Below, piece by piece: positions 6,104 through 13,114 of a stretch of 31,564 nucleotides of DNA. The notes under the pieces are model-generated. The model ran no database searches, was not told the DNA's origin, and was given only the letters and a program-made list of their open reading frames with translations. The position numbers were made by a program, and so were the translations under genes. Positions within the stretch are counted from its first letter, which is position 1; the number at the start of each line of letters is the position of its first letter. Source of the DNA: a virus; IMG/VR virus record IMGVR_UViG_3300031539_000189, positions 1 to 31,564 of that record, one strand, 5' to 3'.

Positions 6104-6905
6104 CATGGCAGAGCTACTGACACCACCCCCAGACGCGCCGCCGAAGCCTGAGCCGCTGCTGTGCGAGTGCGGGACGCCTGTGGTGCCGGCCTGGTGGCCG
6201 GCGGGGAAACTGCCGCGCTGGATTCGCGGAACGAGGTGCGGAGCCTGTCTCGAGCGTGACGAGGCGGATCGCCGGCGGAAGCGCGACGAGGCGGAGCGGC
6301 GGCGAACTCTGCGAGAGCGGATCCTACGCGCTGGTATCGACGGTATGCGGCGCCGGCAGACGCTAGAGGCCTTCCAGGCTATGCCCGGCACGGCATCTGC
6401 GCTCAAGGCGGCCACGGCGTTCGCTACCTGCCAGGAGTTGCCCGCCCGCGGCATCCTGTTCGTCGGCCCGAACGGGTCGGGGAAGACGCACCTGGCGACG
6501 GCGATCCTGAACACCGTTCTCGATCGTGACTTGCGAGTGACCGGCGCCTTCGTCACCTTCGCCGGCTACCTGCGGCGGCTCATGGCGGCGTTCTCGGACT
6601 CGGAGAGGGCCGGAGATGCGGACTCTTTGCGGCGGCTGATGGAGTCCGTCGGCCTGCTCGTGCTCGACGACCTGGGCGCGGCGGGCAAGAAGCGTAGCGG
6701 CTGGGACTCGGAGGAGCTTGTCGGCGTGCTGGACGCTCGAGACGCTACGGGACGGCCGCTGATCGCGACGACGGACCTGGGGGAGCGGGGGCTCGAAGAG
6801 CATCTCGGCCCGCGGGTGGTGAGCAGGCTGTACGGGATGTGCCGGGTCGTTCCGATGGCGGACGGGGAGACGGAGGCGGGGGATTATCGGAGGAGGCGAG
6901 GGTGA
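6036..6905 (+). CDS. DnaC-like replicative helicase loader (AAA+ ATPase)
   Basis: 289 residues from GTG 6036, preceded by AAAGGA. It overlaps the initiator gene by 68 bases; ATG 6105 is the alternative start but has no ribosome site. A Cys pair CECG and a CGAC pair form an N-terminal zinc element, then comes an Arg/Glu-rich helix. The AAA+ core has Walker A GPNGSGKT (residues 144-151), Walker B LLVLDDLGA and a sensor-like IATTDL. DnaC/DnaI-type loaders place DnaB-family helicase at origins. No phage helicase of that family is visible here, so the host's is probably used. Confidence 0.8.
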   Translation: MTEAAGVKPPPEKARRRAGRPASMAELLTPPPDAPPKPEPLLCECGTPVVPAWWPAGKLPRWIRGTRCGACLERDEADRRRKRDEAERRRTLRERILRAGIDGMRRRQTLEAFQAMPGTASALKAATAFATCQELPARGILFVGPNGSGKTHLATAILNTVLDRDLRVTGAFVTFAGYLRRLMAAFSDSERAGDADSLRRLMESVGLLVLDDLGAAGKKRSGWDSEELVGVLDARDATGRPLIATTDLGERGLEEHLGPRVVSRLYGMCRVVPMADGETEAGDYRRRRG

Positions 6906-6909
6906 GGTG

Positions 6910-7026
6910 ATGATGCCCGAGTGGTTGGCCAAGGCATGTCTGCTGCTAATCGCGGTGGGGTTCATCTCTGCGGTCATTGAGATAGTCCTCGAGGTCATGG
7001 GCTGTCGGAAGAGGAGGCGAGGGTGA
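6910..7026 (+). CDS. 38-residue single-span membrane protein
   Basis: ATGATG at 6910, with in-frame GTG 6907 as another candidate. One hydrophobic helix (CLLLIAVGFISAVIEIVLEVM) is followed by a CRKRRRG tail, so the C-terminus is predicted cytoplasmic by the positive-inside rule. The stop overlaps the next gene's GTG. It is too short for a holin assignment and lies far from any lysis gene. Function unknown. Confidence 0.5.
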   Translation: MMPEWLAKACLLLIAVGFISAVIEIVLEVMGCRKRRRG

Positions 7027-7289
7027 GCGGCGAGTGGCCCTCCTGCAAGCACGGGACGACGCCGACCCAGGCATGGGTGAACACACGGTTCGGCCGGCCC
7101 TGCTCGCATCTAGTCGAAGGGAAGCCGCCGCAGCGGGAGGGCGGGTATTGGGATATGAAACGATTCCGCCAGCACCAGCAGTTGTGCTCGGCGATGGAGG
7201 TGCGGATATGTCAGCGGCCGGCTGGCCGGCGATGCTCCGTCGTGACGGATCCGGGAGCCTGTGAGCGGTGCGAAGAGAGGGAGGCGTGA
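7023..7289 (+). CDS. Cys-rich small protein
   Basis: An 88-residue protein from GTG 7023, which overlaps the preceding stop (GTGA). Seven cysteines and several histidines (SCKHG, RPCSHL, QQLC, ICQ, RCSV, ACERCE) suggest one or two zinc sites. No family recognised. It lies directly before a nuclease gene and may be coupled to it. Confidence 0.45.
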   Translation: MSGEWPSCKHGTTPTQAWVNTRFGRPCSHLVEGKPPQREGGYWDMKRFRQHQQLCSAMEVRICQRPAGRRCSVVTDPGACERCEEREA

Positions 7290-7290
7290 G

Positions 7291-7959
7291 ATGGTGACCG
7301 AGGCCGAACTCGCCAAGCCGCTGATACCGTGGCTCGAGGCCCAACACTGGACCGTCTACCAGGAAGTGCAGTGTTCCATGTACGGCGCGGTGGCTGACAT
7401 CGTGGCGTTGCAGGGCAACCTGTCATGGGTAATCGAGGTGAAGCGGAGCCTGACATTCGCGCTGATCGAGCAGGCCACTCAGTGGCATGGTCGGGCGCGG
7501 TTTGTCTCGGTCGCCGTGCCGTCGCCGAAGACGCGAGCCAAGGGCAGGCGCATCGCAGAGAACCTGCTAGAGCAAATGGGCATAGGCCTCATTCTGATCG
7601 GCGACGAGAACTGGCGCGAACCCAACCAGGTCATAGGGCCGGCGCTCCGTCGGCGTCTGTACGAGGGCCTCGCCATCGCGAAGTTCTGCACGGAACAGCA
7701 TAAGACGTGGGCGGAGGCGGGGACGGCCGGCTCGGATCACTGGACGCCATTCCAGCAGACCGCGCGGGATGTTTGCCGATATGTCGGTGAGCATCCTGGC
7801 TGCTCTCTCAAGGAGCTCGTTGACGGCATCGACCACCACTACAACCGGGATGCGACGGCTCGGTCATGCCTTGCCAGGTGGCTGAGAGAAGGCGTTATCA
7901 AGGGGGTGCGCGTGGAGCAGGCAGGGCGGGCGATCAAGCTGTATCGGGAGGCGGCATGA
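7291..7959 (+). CDS. PD-(D/E)XK-fold nuclease with C-terminal winged helix
   Basis: 222 residues from ATG 7291; a GGGAGG site lies 6-11 bases upstream. Residues 15-75 show the PD-(D/E)XK core: a strand with VYQEV, Asp36 in GAVADIVAL, and the IEVK motif (Glu49, Lys51), followed by a helix and an FVSVAVP strand. About 70 C-terminal residues look like a winged helix (FQQTARDVCRYVGEHPGCSLKELVDGI). VRR-NUC and related phage nucleases act on DNA in replication or repair. No methyltransferase partner is adjacent, so a restriction role is unlikely. Confidence 0.68.
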   Translation: MVTEAELAKPLIPWLEAQHWTVYQEVQCSMYGAVADIVALQGNLSWVIEVKRSLTFALIEQATQWHGRARFVSVAVPSPKTRAKGRRIAENLLEQMGIGLILIGDENWREPNQVIGPALRRRLYEGLAIAKFCTEQHKTWAEAGTAGSDHWTPFQQTARDVCRYVGEHPGCSLKELVDGIDHHYNRDATARSCLARWLREGVIKGVRVEQAGRAIKLYREAA

Positions 7960-8261
7960 GACTCGGCACGATCATCGACACGAAGCGCCCGCTGGACCTG
8001 GACCTGGACACGCTCGTCGCTACCCGGCTGCTCGTGACAGCGACCAGCGGAGGCGGCAAATCCTGGGCCCTGCGGCGGATCCTCGACGCGCTGGTAGACG
8101 ATGGCGGCGCCGGCATGACGCGTGAGCAGATCGGGGAGGCGTCGGCGTTGGAGCCGAGCAGCGGGACGTTTGGCACCTACCTGGGAGAGCTGAAGCGCAA
8201 CGGTCTGGCCGAGGAGAGCGGCGGGCTGATTCGACTGGCGGAATTTCTGAGGGAGGTGTGA
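7956..8261 (+). CDS. Internally deleted HerA-like ATPase (P-loop joined to C-terminal winged helix)
   Basis: 101 residues with an ATGA overlap at the start. Residues 1-45 (LGTIIDTKRPLDLDLDTLVATRLLVTATSGGGKSWALRRIL) match the N-terminus of phage/prophage HerA/DUF87 ATPases, with P-loop ATSGGGKS at 29-36. Residues 52-101 (AGMTREQIGEASAL...SGTFGTYLGELKRNGLAEESGG) match the C-terminal winged helix of the same proteins. The middle few hundred residues, with Walker B and arginine finger, are absent. The reading frame is intact and embedded in the operon, so it may still work as a small DNA-binding protein. Confidence 0.6.
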   Translation: MRLGTIIDTKRPLDLDLDTLVATRLLVTATSGGGKSWALRRILDALVDDGGAGMTREQIGEASALEPSSGTFGTYLGELKRNGLAEESGGLIRLAEFLREV

Positions 8262-8575
8262 TGTTTGAAGGCATCGCGGTATGGTTGCTGGACAAGTTCA
8301 GAAAGCCGAAGGGCAAGCTGCACCTTCTCAGCGAGAGATCGGTCGGGAATGTGCATGACGGCTACGCGCTCGCCTGCCAGTGGGATCGCCCGATAGACGG
8401 GCTCTTCGCTAACAAACAGACAGAACGGAGCGCGGACCCGAACGCATGGCCGGCGTTGCCGATCTGCAAGCACTGTCTACGGATCGCTGGATACCGCCGA
8501 CATGGAGCGGAACGGGAACGCGATGTTCTGCTCGCATTCGTAGCTCGCGCCGAGGCGATGGAGGGAGCGCCATGA
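8261..8575 (+). CDS. Small protein with CxxC motif
   Basis: A 104-residue protein. GGGAGG is followed by TGATG, so ATG 8261 is coupled to the upstream stop. The layout of a His (HLLSERSV), a lone Cys (ACQW) and a CKHC pair (LPICKHCLRIAG) is shared by many phage proteins with one His-Cys-CxxC zinc site. The rest is helical. Function unknown. Confidence 0.5.
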   Translation: MFEGIAVWLLDKFRKPKGKLHLLSERSVGNVHDGYALACQWDRPIDGLFANKQTERSADPNAWPALPICKHCLRIAGYRRHGAERERDVLLAFVARAEAMEGAP

Positions 8576-8958
8576 TCCACATCGCCAACGTCCGCGACTT
8601 TCTCGTTCCGAACCCGACCGGCCGGGGCAAGCGTGCCGTGTTCCCCGACGAGGCGCACGTCTGGGTCGGGCGGGCGGCCCCGCGCTGGGGACTGAAGGCG
8701 AGTCCGCTGGCGAATCCGTCCGCGATTAGGGACTTCATGGGAACGACTCGCGATGAGAAGCGACGCTGGTGCATACGTGCCTATCGCATCGGTTTGCAGA
8801 ATGCTCTGATTGTCCGGGAGCCCCAGAAGCTTGCCGAACTCGCCCGCCTTCGCGCTATCCACGAGAAGCACGGTCGCCTGACGCTGGTGTGTGCGTGTGC
8901 GCCGAAGCCTTGCCATGCGGAAGAAATACGCCGAGTCCTGTTGGAGGGATTGACGTGA
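8572..8958 (+). CDS. DUF4326 family protein
   Basis: A 128-residue protein with an ATGA overlap at the start. It carries the family's fixed points: VWVGRAAPRWGLKASPLANP near residue 28, a RWCIRAYR helix, and the C-terminal LTLVCACAPKPCHAEEIRRVL, where CxC and CH probably bind metal. DUF4326 is common in phages and mobile elements and its biochemical role is not established. Its last codons overlap the -35 box of a promoter for the following HNH element. Confidence 0.75.
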   Translation: MIHIANVRDFLVPNPTGRGKRAVFPDEAHVWVGRAAPRWGLKASPLANPSAIRDFMGTTRDEKRRWCIRAYRIGLQNALIVREPQKLAELARLRAIHEKHGRLTLVCACAPKPCHAEEIRRVLLEGLT

Positions 8959-8978
8959 GCGCCCACGCTCGGTATACT
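8950..8978 (+). promoter_or_regulatory. Sigma-70-type promoter for the HNH element
   Basis: -35 TTGACG (8950-8955), 17-bp spacer, -10 TATACT (8973-8978): 5 of 6 consensus bases in each box at optimal spacing, the best promoter match in the window. The -35 box overlaps the last codons of the DUF4326 gene. A start near 8985 would put the 5' end at the first arm of the structured leader. Confidence 0.7.
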
Positions 8979-8983
8979 AGTAG

Positions 8984-9088
8984 TGCTACAGGTCGTGGAA
9001 TGAGAGGCGCTCTTTTGCTGGCCCAATCTGGCAGTCCCGGACCATCCGCGACCTGTAGCAAGCGAGCGGCTCTCGGCCCGGGACTGTC
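8984..9088 (+). ncRNA. Pseudoknot-capable leader RNA upstream of HNH endonuclease
   Basis: Stem 1 pairs 8984-8999 with 9045-9060 (16 bp, one G-U). Stem 2 pairs 9030-9040 with 9078-9088 (11 bp, one G-U). The 5' arm of stem 2 lies in the loop of stem 1 and its 3' arm outside, which is H-type pseudoknot topology, or two alternative folds if they exclude each other. TTTT follows stem 2. The start of the RNA coincides with the predicted transcript start. No known ribozyme or riboswitch class was matched. Confidence 0.55.
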
Positions 9089-9104
9089 CCTTTTGGAGAC
9101 AGCG

Positions 9105-9635
9105 ATGGCAGACGAAACGCAGGAAGAGTGGCGGCTGATCGGAGGATTTCCGGGATACGAGGTGTCTAGCCTCGGGAGGGTTCGGTGCTGGAACCCGATA
9201 AATCGCAATGCTTTCCCCCCAAGGGAACCGAGGATGCTGAGGCCAGGCCGTCATAGTGCTGGATACCTTACGGTGTCTCTGGTTGCTTCGGGGAAGCATA
9301 GATCGCGGTATGTCCATCGTCTCGTGCTGGAGGCATTCGTTGGCCCTAGTCCGAGTGGGATGGAATGCCGACACCTTGATGGCGACCGGCAGCACAACGT
9401 TCTGTCCAACCTTGCATGGGGAACGTGCGGAGATCAGGTTTCTGATCGGAGACAACATGGCACCCTGGAACGAGGCGAGGCTCATCACGCGAGCAAGCTC
9501 ACGGAGCAGCAGGTTCGCGAGATAAGGCGGACGACGGGAACTGTAACGGAAGCCACGTGGGCGGACAGGTTGGGTCTCAGTCCAGCGGCTATCCATGATG
9601 CGCGCAGTGGTCGCAACTGGGGATGGGTCAAATGA
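9105..9635 (+). CDS. HNH homing-type endonuclease (NUMOD4-HNH)
   Basis: A 176-residue protein; ATG 9105 follows TGGAGA. The frame is open back to 8955, but that extension is low-complexity and overlies the RNA structure. Residues 5-45 (EEWRLIGGFPGYEVSSLGRVRCW) are a NUMOD4 domain. The HNH core reads VHRLVLEAFVGP, CRHLDGDRQHNVLSNLAWGT. A C-terminal helix-turn-helix (LTEQQVREIRR...WADRLGLSPAAIHDARSGRNWGWV) probably gives target specificity. Such proteins cut DNA and promote their own spread. Here the gene sits between two genes with its own promoter and no visible intron. Confidence 0.85.
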   Translation: MADETQEEWRLIGGFPGYEVSSLGRVRCWNPINRNAFPPREPRMLRPGRHSAGYLTVSLVASGKHRSRYVHRLVLEAFVGPSPSGMECRHLDGDRQHNVLSNLAWGTCGDQVSDRRQHGTLERGEAHHASKLTEQQVREIRRTTGTVTEATWADRLGLSPAAIHDARSGRNWGWVK

Positions 9636-9691
9636 AGCCCTGCCATGCGTTGGTCATCAAGGAGTTGCTGAAGGAGGCCGCCGGTGTTTGA
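9632..9691 (+). CDS. Possible 19-residue ORF
   Basis: ATG 9632 overlaps the HNH stop (ATGA). The peptide (MKPCHALVIKELLKEAAGV) ends inside the start of the resolvase gene. It could be a translational bridge or the remnant of a gene interrupted by the HNH element. Confidence 0.2.
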   Translation: MKPCHALVIKELLKEAAGV

Positions 9692-10208
9692 GGTCTTCAT
9701 CGCCGGCGACAACGGAGTGAACGGCGCCATGGTCGTCGGGCGCATCGGGACCAGCGGCATTGAGATCCTCGCCCCGCCCTTCGTCTGGTGGCACAGGCGC
9801 ACCCCCAAATATGACCTGCACAAAGAGGAAATCTTCGACCGCCTGCGCTTCTGGATACAGGAGTATCGCCCCCGCTTCCTGGCGATGGAGCAAGCGAAAG
9901 TCCACAAGGGCCGGCGGCTCGTCGTTGTGTCGCAGGCATGGAAGGGCGCCGAGCTGGCGTTGGTGGCGAGTCAGTGCCCGAACCCGCCTGAGCTGATGAT
10001 GGTACCGGGGCAGGGCTGGAAGCGGACGGACGAGGGCTGGGCGATCCTGCGATCGAGCTTCGCCGAGATCGTGAGCCGGGATGAGCTGCGGGAACTGGGC
10101 GGGCCCAAAGGGGAGAACGTAAGAGACTGCTGCGCGATCCTCGTTCGCGCGGAGGCGCAGTGGGATGAGATGAGGAGGAAGATGCGAGATGCCAGAGCTC
10201 AAGGCTGA
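9684..10208 (+). CDS. RuvC-like Holliday junction resolvase / RNase H-fold nuclease
   Basis: 174 residues from GTG 9684, with AAGGAGG at 9671-9677. It has an RNase H-fold pattern: VFIAGDNGVNGAMVV with the first acid, FLAMEQ with the second (Glu), a Q-W-K-G helix, a central MMVPGQGWKR strand, and a late ENVRDCCAILVRAEA helix with the third Asp. Phage RuvC-like enzymes resolve replication or recombination branches before packaging. The glycine-rich strand is GDNGVNGA rather than the usual GIDPGxxGA, so the family is clear but the subtype is not. Confidence 0.62.
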   Translation: MFEVFIAGDNGVNGAMVVGRIGTSGIEILAPPFVWWHRRTPKYDLHKEEIFDRLRFWIQEYRPRFLAMEQAKVHKGRRLVVVSQAWKGAELALVASQCPNPPELMMVPGQGWKRTDEGWAILRSSFAEIVSRDELRELGGPKGENVRDCCAILVRAEAQWDEMRRKMRDARAQG

Positions 10209-10476
10209 AGACCTCAAAATCGGGCGGTGGTACAGGGCGAAGAAACCGGCGCCCGCGCGGGGCCAACTGGGACCCGTGGTCAATGACAGGGAGATCATCT
10301 GGATGGGGAATGGCTTGGTGCAGTATGACGGCCCGGCCGTGCGTGACGGGCAGCACTTCCCCAGGGTGTTCGTCGAGAACTTCCTCAAGTGGGCCCACCG
10401 TGACGTAACCGACGAGCTGCCGCCGGGCGACTGGGAGACGTGGGAGAGCTACCGGGAGGTCAAGGCCAGAGCATGA
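10189..10476 (+). CDS. Conserved hypothetical protein
   Basis: A 95-residue protein. ATG 10189 lies within the end of the resolvase gene; GAGGAGGAA precedes it. It is predicted mostly beta (LKIGRWYRAKKPA, REIIWMGNGLVQYDG) with a C-terminal FLKWAHRDVTDELPPGDWETW. It resembles small barrel-like phage proteins of unknown role. The stop overlaps the radical SAM gene start. Confidence 0.5.
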   Translation: MPELKAEDLKIGRWYRAKKPAPARGQLGPVVNDREIIWMGNGLVQYDGPAVRDGQHFPRVFVENFLKWAHRDVTDELPPGDWETWESYREVKARA

Positions 10477-11333
10477 AGCGCATCCTCCGCGTCTTCCCCC
10501 GCCGAACGAAGGCCACCCCGACCGATGAGCTCGCGTTCATCGGAGGGCCCGGGCTGTTCCTGCCACCGGCCGACGAGATCGACGAGGTGCATATCAGCAT
10601 CACCTTCCAGGCCGATGCCGGCGACTCCATGAACGGCCTGCGGAATGCCTGGGAACACCACTACCCAGGGAAGGTCCTGTACGGCGGGCCGGCCTTCGGA
10701 CTCATCCATGCCAGCAACCGCGAGGATACGTTCGTTCCGGGCCGCTATCTGCGCCTGGGCTACACCATCACGAGTCGCGGCTGCCCCAACGATTGCCCCT
10801 GGTGCATGGTGCCTCATTGGGAGGGCGATCTGCGGGAGATCCGCCCGATACCCGAGGGCCACATCGTCCAGGACAATAACCTGCTGGCCTGTTCCGATCG
10901 GCATGTCGAGCTCGTCTTCGAGATGCTCACACACCAGCGGCGCGCGGCGAAATTCGCCGGCGGCTTCGAGGCGGAGCGCGTAACGCCCGCCCTGGTGGAG
11001 CAGCTCCAGGCGCTGCGCATCGAGGAGATCTGGCTGGCCTTCGATGATGAGTTCTCCAGGGAGGCCGTCGTTCGGGCGATCGGGCTGTTGCGGAAGGCTG
11101 GACTCACGCGCCGGCAGGTGCGGTGCTACGTCCTGGCCGCCTTTGAGGATGAGGACACGCCGGCAGCGGCCGAGGCGAGGTGCGAGGATATGCTCGGCGC
11201 CGGCGCCCTGCCTTTCGCCATGATGTATCAGCCTCCGGAGTGCCGCACGTACCGGGGAGAATGGGCGGCGGTGCGCCGCAAGTGGACGCGGCCGGCGGCG
11301 ATGCTGGCGCGCAAGGGAGCTTCTGATGGCTGA
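10473..11333 (+). CDS. Radical SAM enzyme, phage type
   Basis: A 286-residue protein with an ATGA overlap at the start. The [4Fe-4S] motif is Cys104, Cys108, Cys111 in RGCPNDCPWCMVP (CX3CX2C). Upstream is a Rossmann-like half (PPADEIDEVHISITFQAD ... VLYGGPAFG) like the shortened cobalamin-binding lobe of B12-type radical SAM proteins. Downstream are EGDLREI, DNNLLAC and EIWLAFDDE, typical of the TIM-barrel part. The substrate is unknown; candidates include nucleobase, tRNA or protein methylation or rearrangement. A SplB-like radical SAM gene follows one gene later. Confidence 0.75.
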   Translation: MKRILRVFPRRTKATPTDELAFIGGPGLFLPPADEIDEVHISITFQADAGDSMNGLRNAWEHHYPGKVLYGGPAFGLIHASNREDTFVPGRYLRLGYTITSRGCPNDCPWCMVPHWEGDLREIRPIPEGHIVQDNNLLACSDRHVELVFEMLTHQRRAAKFAGGFEAERVTPALVEQLQALRIEEIWLAFDDEFSREAVVRAIGLLRKAGLTRRQVRCYVLAAFEDEDTPAAAEARCEDMLGAGALPFAMMYQPPECRTYRGEWAAVRRKWTRPAAMLARKGASDG

Positions 11334-11610
11334 ACTCGGCACGATCCGACGTGACGGCGACAGGCTCTACATCCGCCTCCCGCGTCAATCGTTCGGTCCC
11401 ATCCCGACAGTGGGAGGCTACTGGGCTGAGGTCTGCCCGCACGCGATCGAGGGACTCGGGGATCTCGCAGAGGGCGCGGTGATCGACCACGAGGCCCTGC
11501 TGCTGCGCGGCGAGCTCGTGGTGGTGAGAGAGCCGCCGACGCGCATGGATGACCAGACGTTCGAGGCGTTGATGCGGGAGGCAGATGCGATGGGAAAGGC
11601 GGAGCAGTGA
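11326..11610 (+). CDS. Hypothetical protein between two radical SAM genes
   Basis: A 94-residue protein overlapping both neighbours. Predicted beta-rich N-terminus (LGTIRRDGDRLYIRLPRQSFG), then a helical acidic end. No motif recognised. Its fixed place between two radical SAM genes suggests a partner or substrate-recognition role, which is inference only. Confidence 0.45.
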   Translation: MAELGTIRRDGDRLYIRLPRQSFGPIPTVGGYWAEVCPHAIEGLGDLAEGAVIDHEALLLRGELVVVREPPTRMDDQTFEALMREADAMGKAEQ

Positions 11611-12380
11611 AAGCGATCTACGAACCCAAAGGCAAGGCTCGGGAGTATGCGCCCCTGGCCTGCAACCTCTACTCCGGCTGCGTCCACGGCTGCCTCTACT
11701 GCTACGTGCCCCAGGTGGTGCACCGCAAGCGCGAGGAGTTCCACGCCGAGGCGACGCCGCGCCTGGGGATATTGGATGCGTTGCAACGGGACGCGCAGAC
11801 CTATGCTGGCACGGAGTGGCCGGTCCTGCTCTCGTTCACGTCCGACCCCTACCCGCCGATCGAGGAGGAGTTGGAGGTCACGCGCGATGCCATCGGGATT
11901 CTCACGGCGCGCAACATCCCCGTTCACGTCCTGACGAAGGCCGGGATGAGGGCGGCTCGAGACTTCCCGCTGCTGAAGGGGCGAGGCTGCGCGTTCGGGA
12001 CGACGCTGGTGTTCGCCGGGCTGGTCGGAGAGGCGCTGCGCGAACACTGGGAGCCACATGCGGCGACGATCCACAGCCGCGTCACAGCGATCCGCATGGC
12101 TCATTCCCTGGGAATCCCGACCTTCGTGAGCATCGAGCCTATCATCGACCCCTTGCAGGCAATCGTGCTGATCGAGACGCTGTCCGACGTGGTCGACGAG
12201 TGGCGGATCGGGAAACTCCACTATCACGCCCACGCGCAGACAGTGGACTGGGCCGAGTGGACGCCGCGGATCTATGAGGCGTTGCTGGCGTCGGGCCGGC
12301 GCTACCTTGTGAAGGAGAGCCTGCGGGAGTATCTGCCGGAGGGGACGACGTTCGTGGGAGGCTCGAATGGCAAGGCGTAG
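11607..12380 (+). CDS. SplB-like radical SAM protein
   Basis: 257 residues from GTG 11607 (GTGA overlap). NLYSGCVHGCLYCYVP carries Cys25, Cys29 and Cys32, the radical SAM cluster motif. The sequence then follows the SplB-like (spore photoproduct lyase-related) pattern: REEFHAEATPR, LLSFTSDPYPPIEEE, VHVLTKAG, FGTTLVFAG, VSIEPIIDPLQ, WRIGKLHYH and YLVKESLR. True SplB repairs the spore thymine dimer. Phage members lack a proven substrate, so DNA repair, DNA modification or another reaction are all open. Confidence 0.78.
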   Translation: MKAIYEPKGKAREYAPLACNLYSGCVHGCLYCYVPQVVHRKREEFHAEATPRLGILDALQRDAQTYAGTEWPVLLSFTSDPYPPIEEELEVTRDAIGILTARNIPVHVLTKAGMRAARDFPLLKGRGCAFGTTLVFAGLVGEALREHWEPHAATIHSRVTAIRMAHSLGIPTFVSIEPIIDPLQAIVLIETLSDVVDEWRIGKLHYHAHAQTVDWAEWTPRIYEALLASGRRYLVKESLREYLPEGTTFVGGSNGKA

Positions 12381-12609
12381 CCGAAGAGCGAGGCGAGAAG
12401 GCCGGGGAGCGGAGGTCGTGTCGATACCGGTCGCGAATATCAGAGCGATGGTGCAGGCGATCCCAGAGGAGTCGGAGCTCTGGACATCCCAATTCGGCGA
12501 GATGACGAAGGCCGAGATACTGGTGCGGGTGGCGCGCCTCGAGATGAACAACAGGACTGTCATCGCAGCGGTTCGAGAACCTGACGGCCGGCTGAGGATG
12601 AAGCTGTGA
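12367..12609 (+). CDS. Small basic protein
   Basis: 80 residues, GGGAGG before ATG 12367, overlapping the SplB-like gene by 14 bases. The first 15 residues are almost entirely Arg (MARRSRRARREGRG), followed by a helical acidic section and a short hairpin (RTVIAAVREPDGRLRM). Probably binds nucleic acid through its N-terminus; no family recognised. Confidence 0.45.
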   Translation: MARRSRRARREGRGAEVVSIPVANIRAMVQAIPEESELWTSQFGEMTKAEILVRVARLEMNNRTVIAAVREPDGRLRMKL

Positions 12610-12640
12610 GGGGCCTCTCGAGGGCGGGAGGTCCTTCCTG

Positions 12641-13114
12641 ATGGCGTGGGGACTCTACGGACACATACGCGCTCCGCTTGAGTTCGGCGCCGAGTTCCAG
12701 GCCCTCTGTGCGCGCCCCTACCATGGGCACCCGCGTGGCTGCCCCAATCATGGCAAGCGTGGATCATGTCCACCGGCGGCGCCGCTTATCGACCAGGTGC
12801 TCGACCTCTCGAGGCCGGTCTACGTGATCGCGACCCGGTTCGATCTGGGCGCGCACGTTCAGCGAATGCGGGAGCGACACCCCGACTGGTCAGAGCGGCA
12901 ACTCTACTGCTGCCTGTACTGGCAGGGGACGGCGCGCAAGACTCACCGGGAAGATGTGAAGTGGGCGCGGGGCCAGTGGGGATTCCGCCGCGTCGTATTC
13001 ACGCCCGAAGGGCACGGGGTCAACGTGACCGCGCTGATGGCCGCGCATGGGGTGACGCTGGAATGGCCGCCGAGGCGGTATACCTGGGTCGTCAGCCTGG
13101 GAGGGGTCGCCTAG
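12641..13114 (+). CDS. DUF2284-like predicted metal-binding protein
   Basis: A 157-residue protein with GGGAGG about 11 bases before ATG 12641. It shows the Cys layout LCARPYHGHPRGCPNHGKRGSCPP, then RPVYVIATRFDL, HPDWSERQLYCCLYWQGTARK, and a C-terminal GVNVTALMAAHGVTLEWPP. Clustered Cys with CPNxGxxxxCPP is typical of DUF2284, thought to bind an Fe-S cluster or zinc. It follows two radical SAM genes and precedes a DNA methyltransferase, which suggests a redox or cluster-handling part of the same pathway. Confidence 0.65.
   Translation: MAWGLYGHIRAPLEFGAEFQALCARPYHGHPRGCPNHGKRGSCPPAAPLIDQVLDLSRPVYVIATRFDLGAHVQRMRERHPDWSERQLYCCLYWQGTARKTHREDVKWARGQWGFRRVVFTPEGHGVNVTALMAAHGVTLEWPPRRYTWVVSLGGVA

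Noticed and set aside
8984-9088. HDV-like self-cleaving ribozyme
   Set aside because: There is a pseudoknot, but no room for a P3 hairpin between the second 5' arm and the first 3' arm, and stem 1 is far too long.
8955-9104. N-terminal extension of the HNH protein from GTG 8955
   Set aside because: The frame is open and gives a GTGA overlap, but the added 50 residues are low-complexity, lie over the strong stems and precede a good ribosome site for ATG 9105.
8959-9683. Group I intron carrying the HNH gene
   Set aside because: No split coding gene flanks the element, and the conserved core elements of group I introns were not seen.
11418-12773. Long minus-strand ORF (451 codons) opposite the SplB-like gene
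   Set aside because: It is antisense to a gene with intact radical SAM motifs; the translation is Arg/His-rich shadow sequence without a family pattern.
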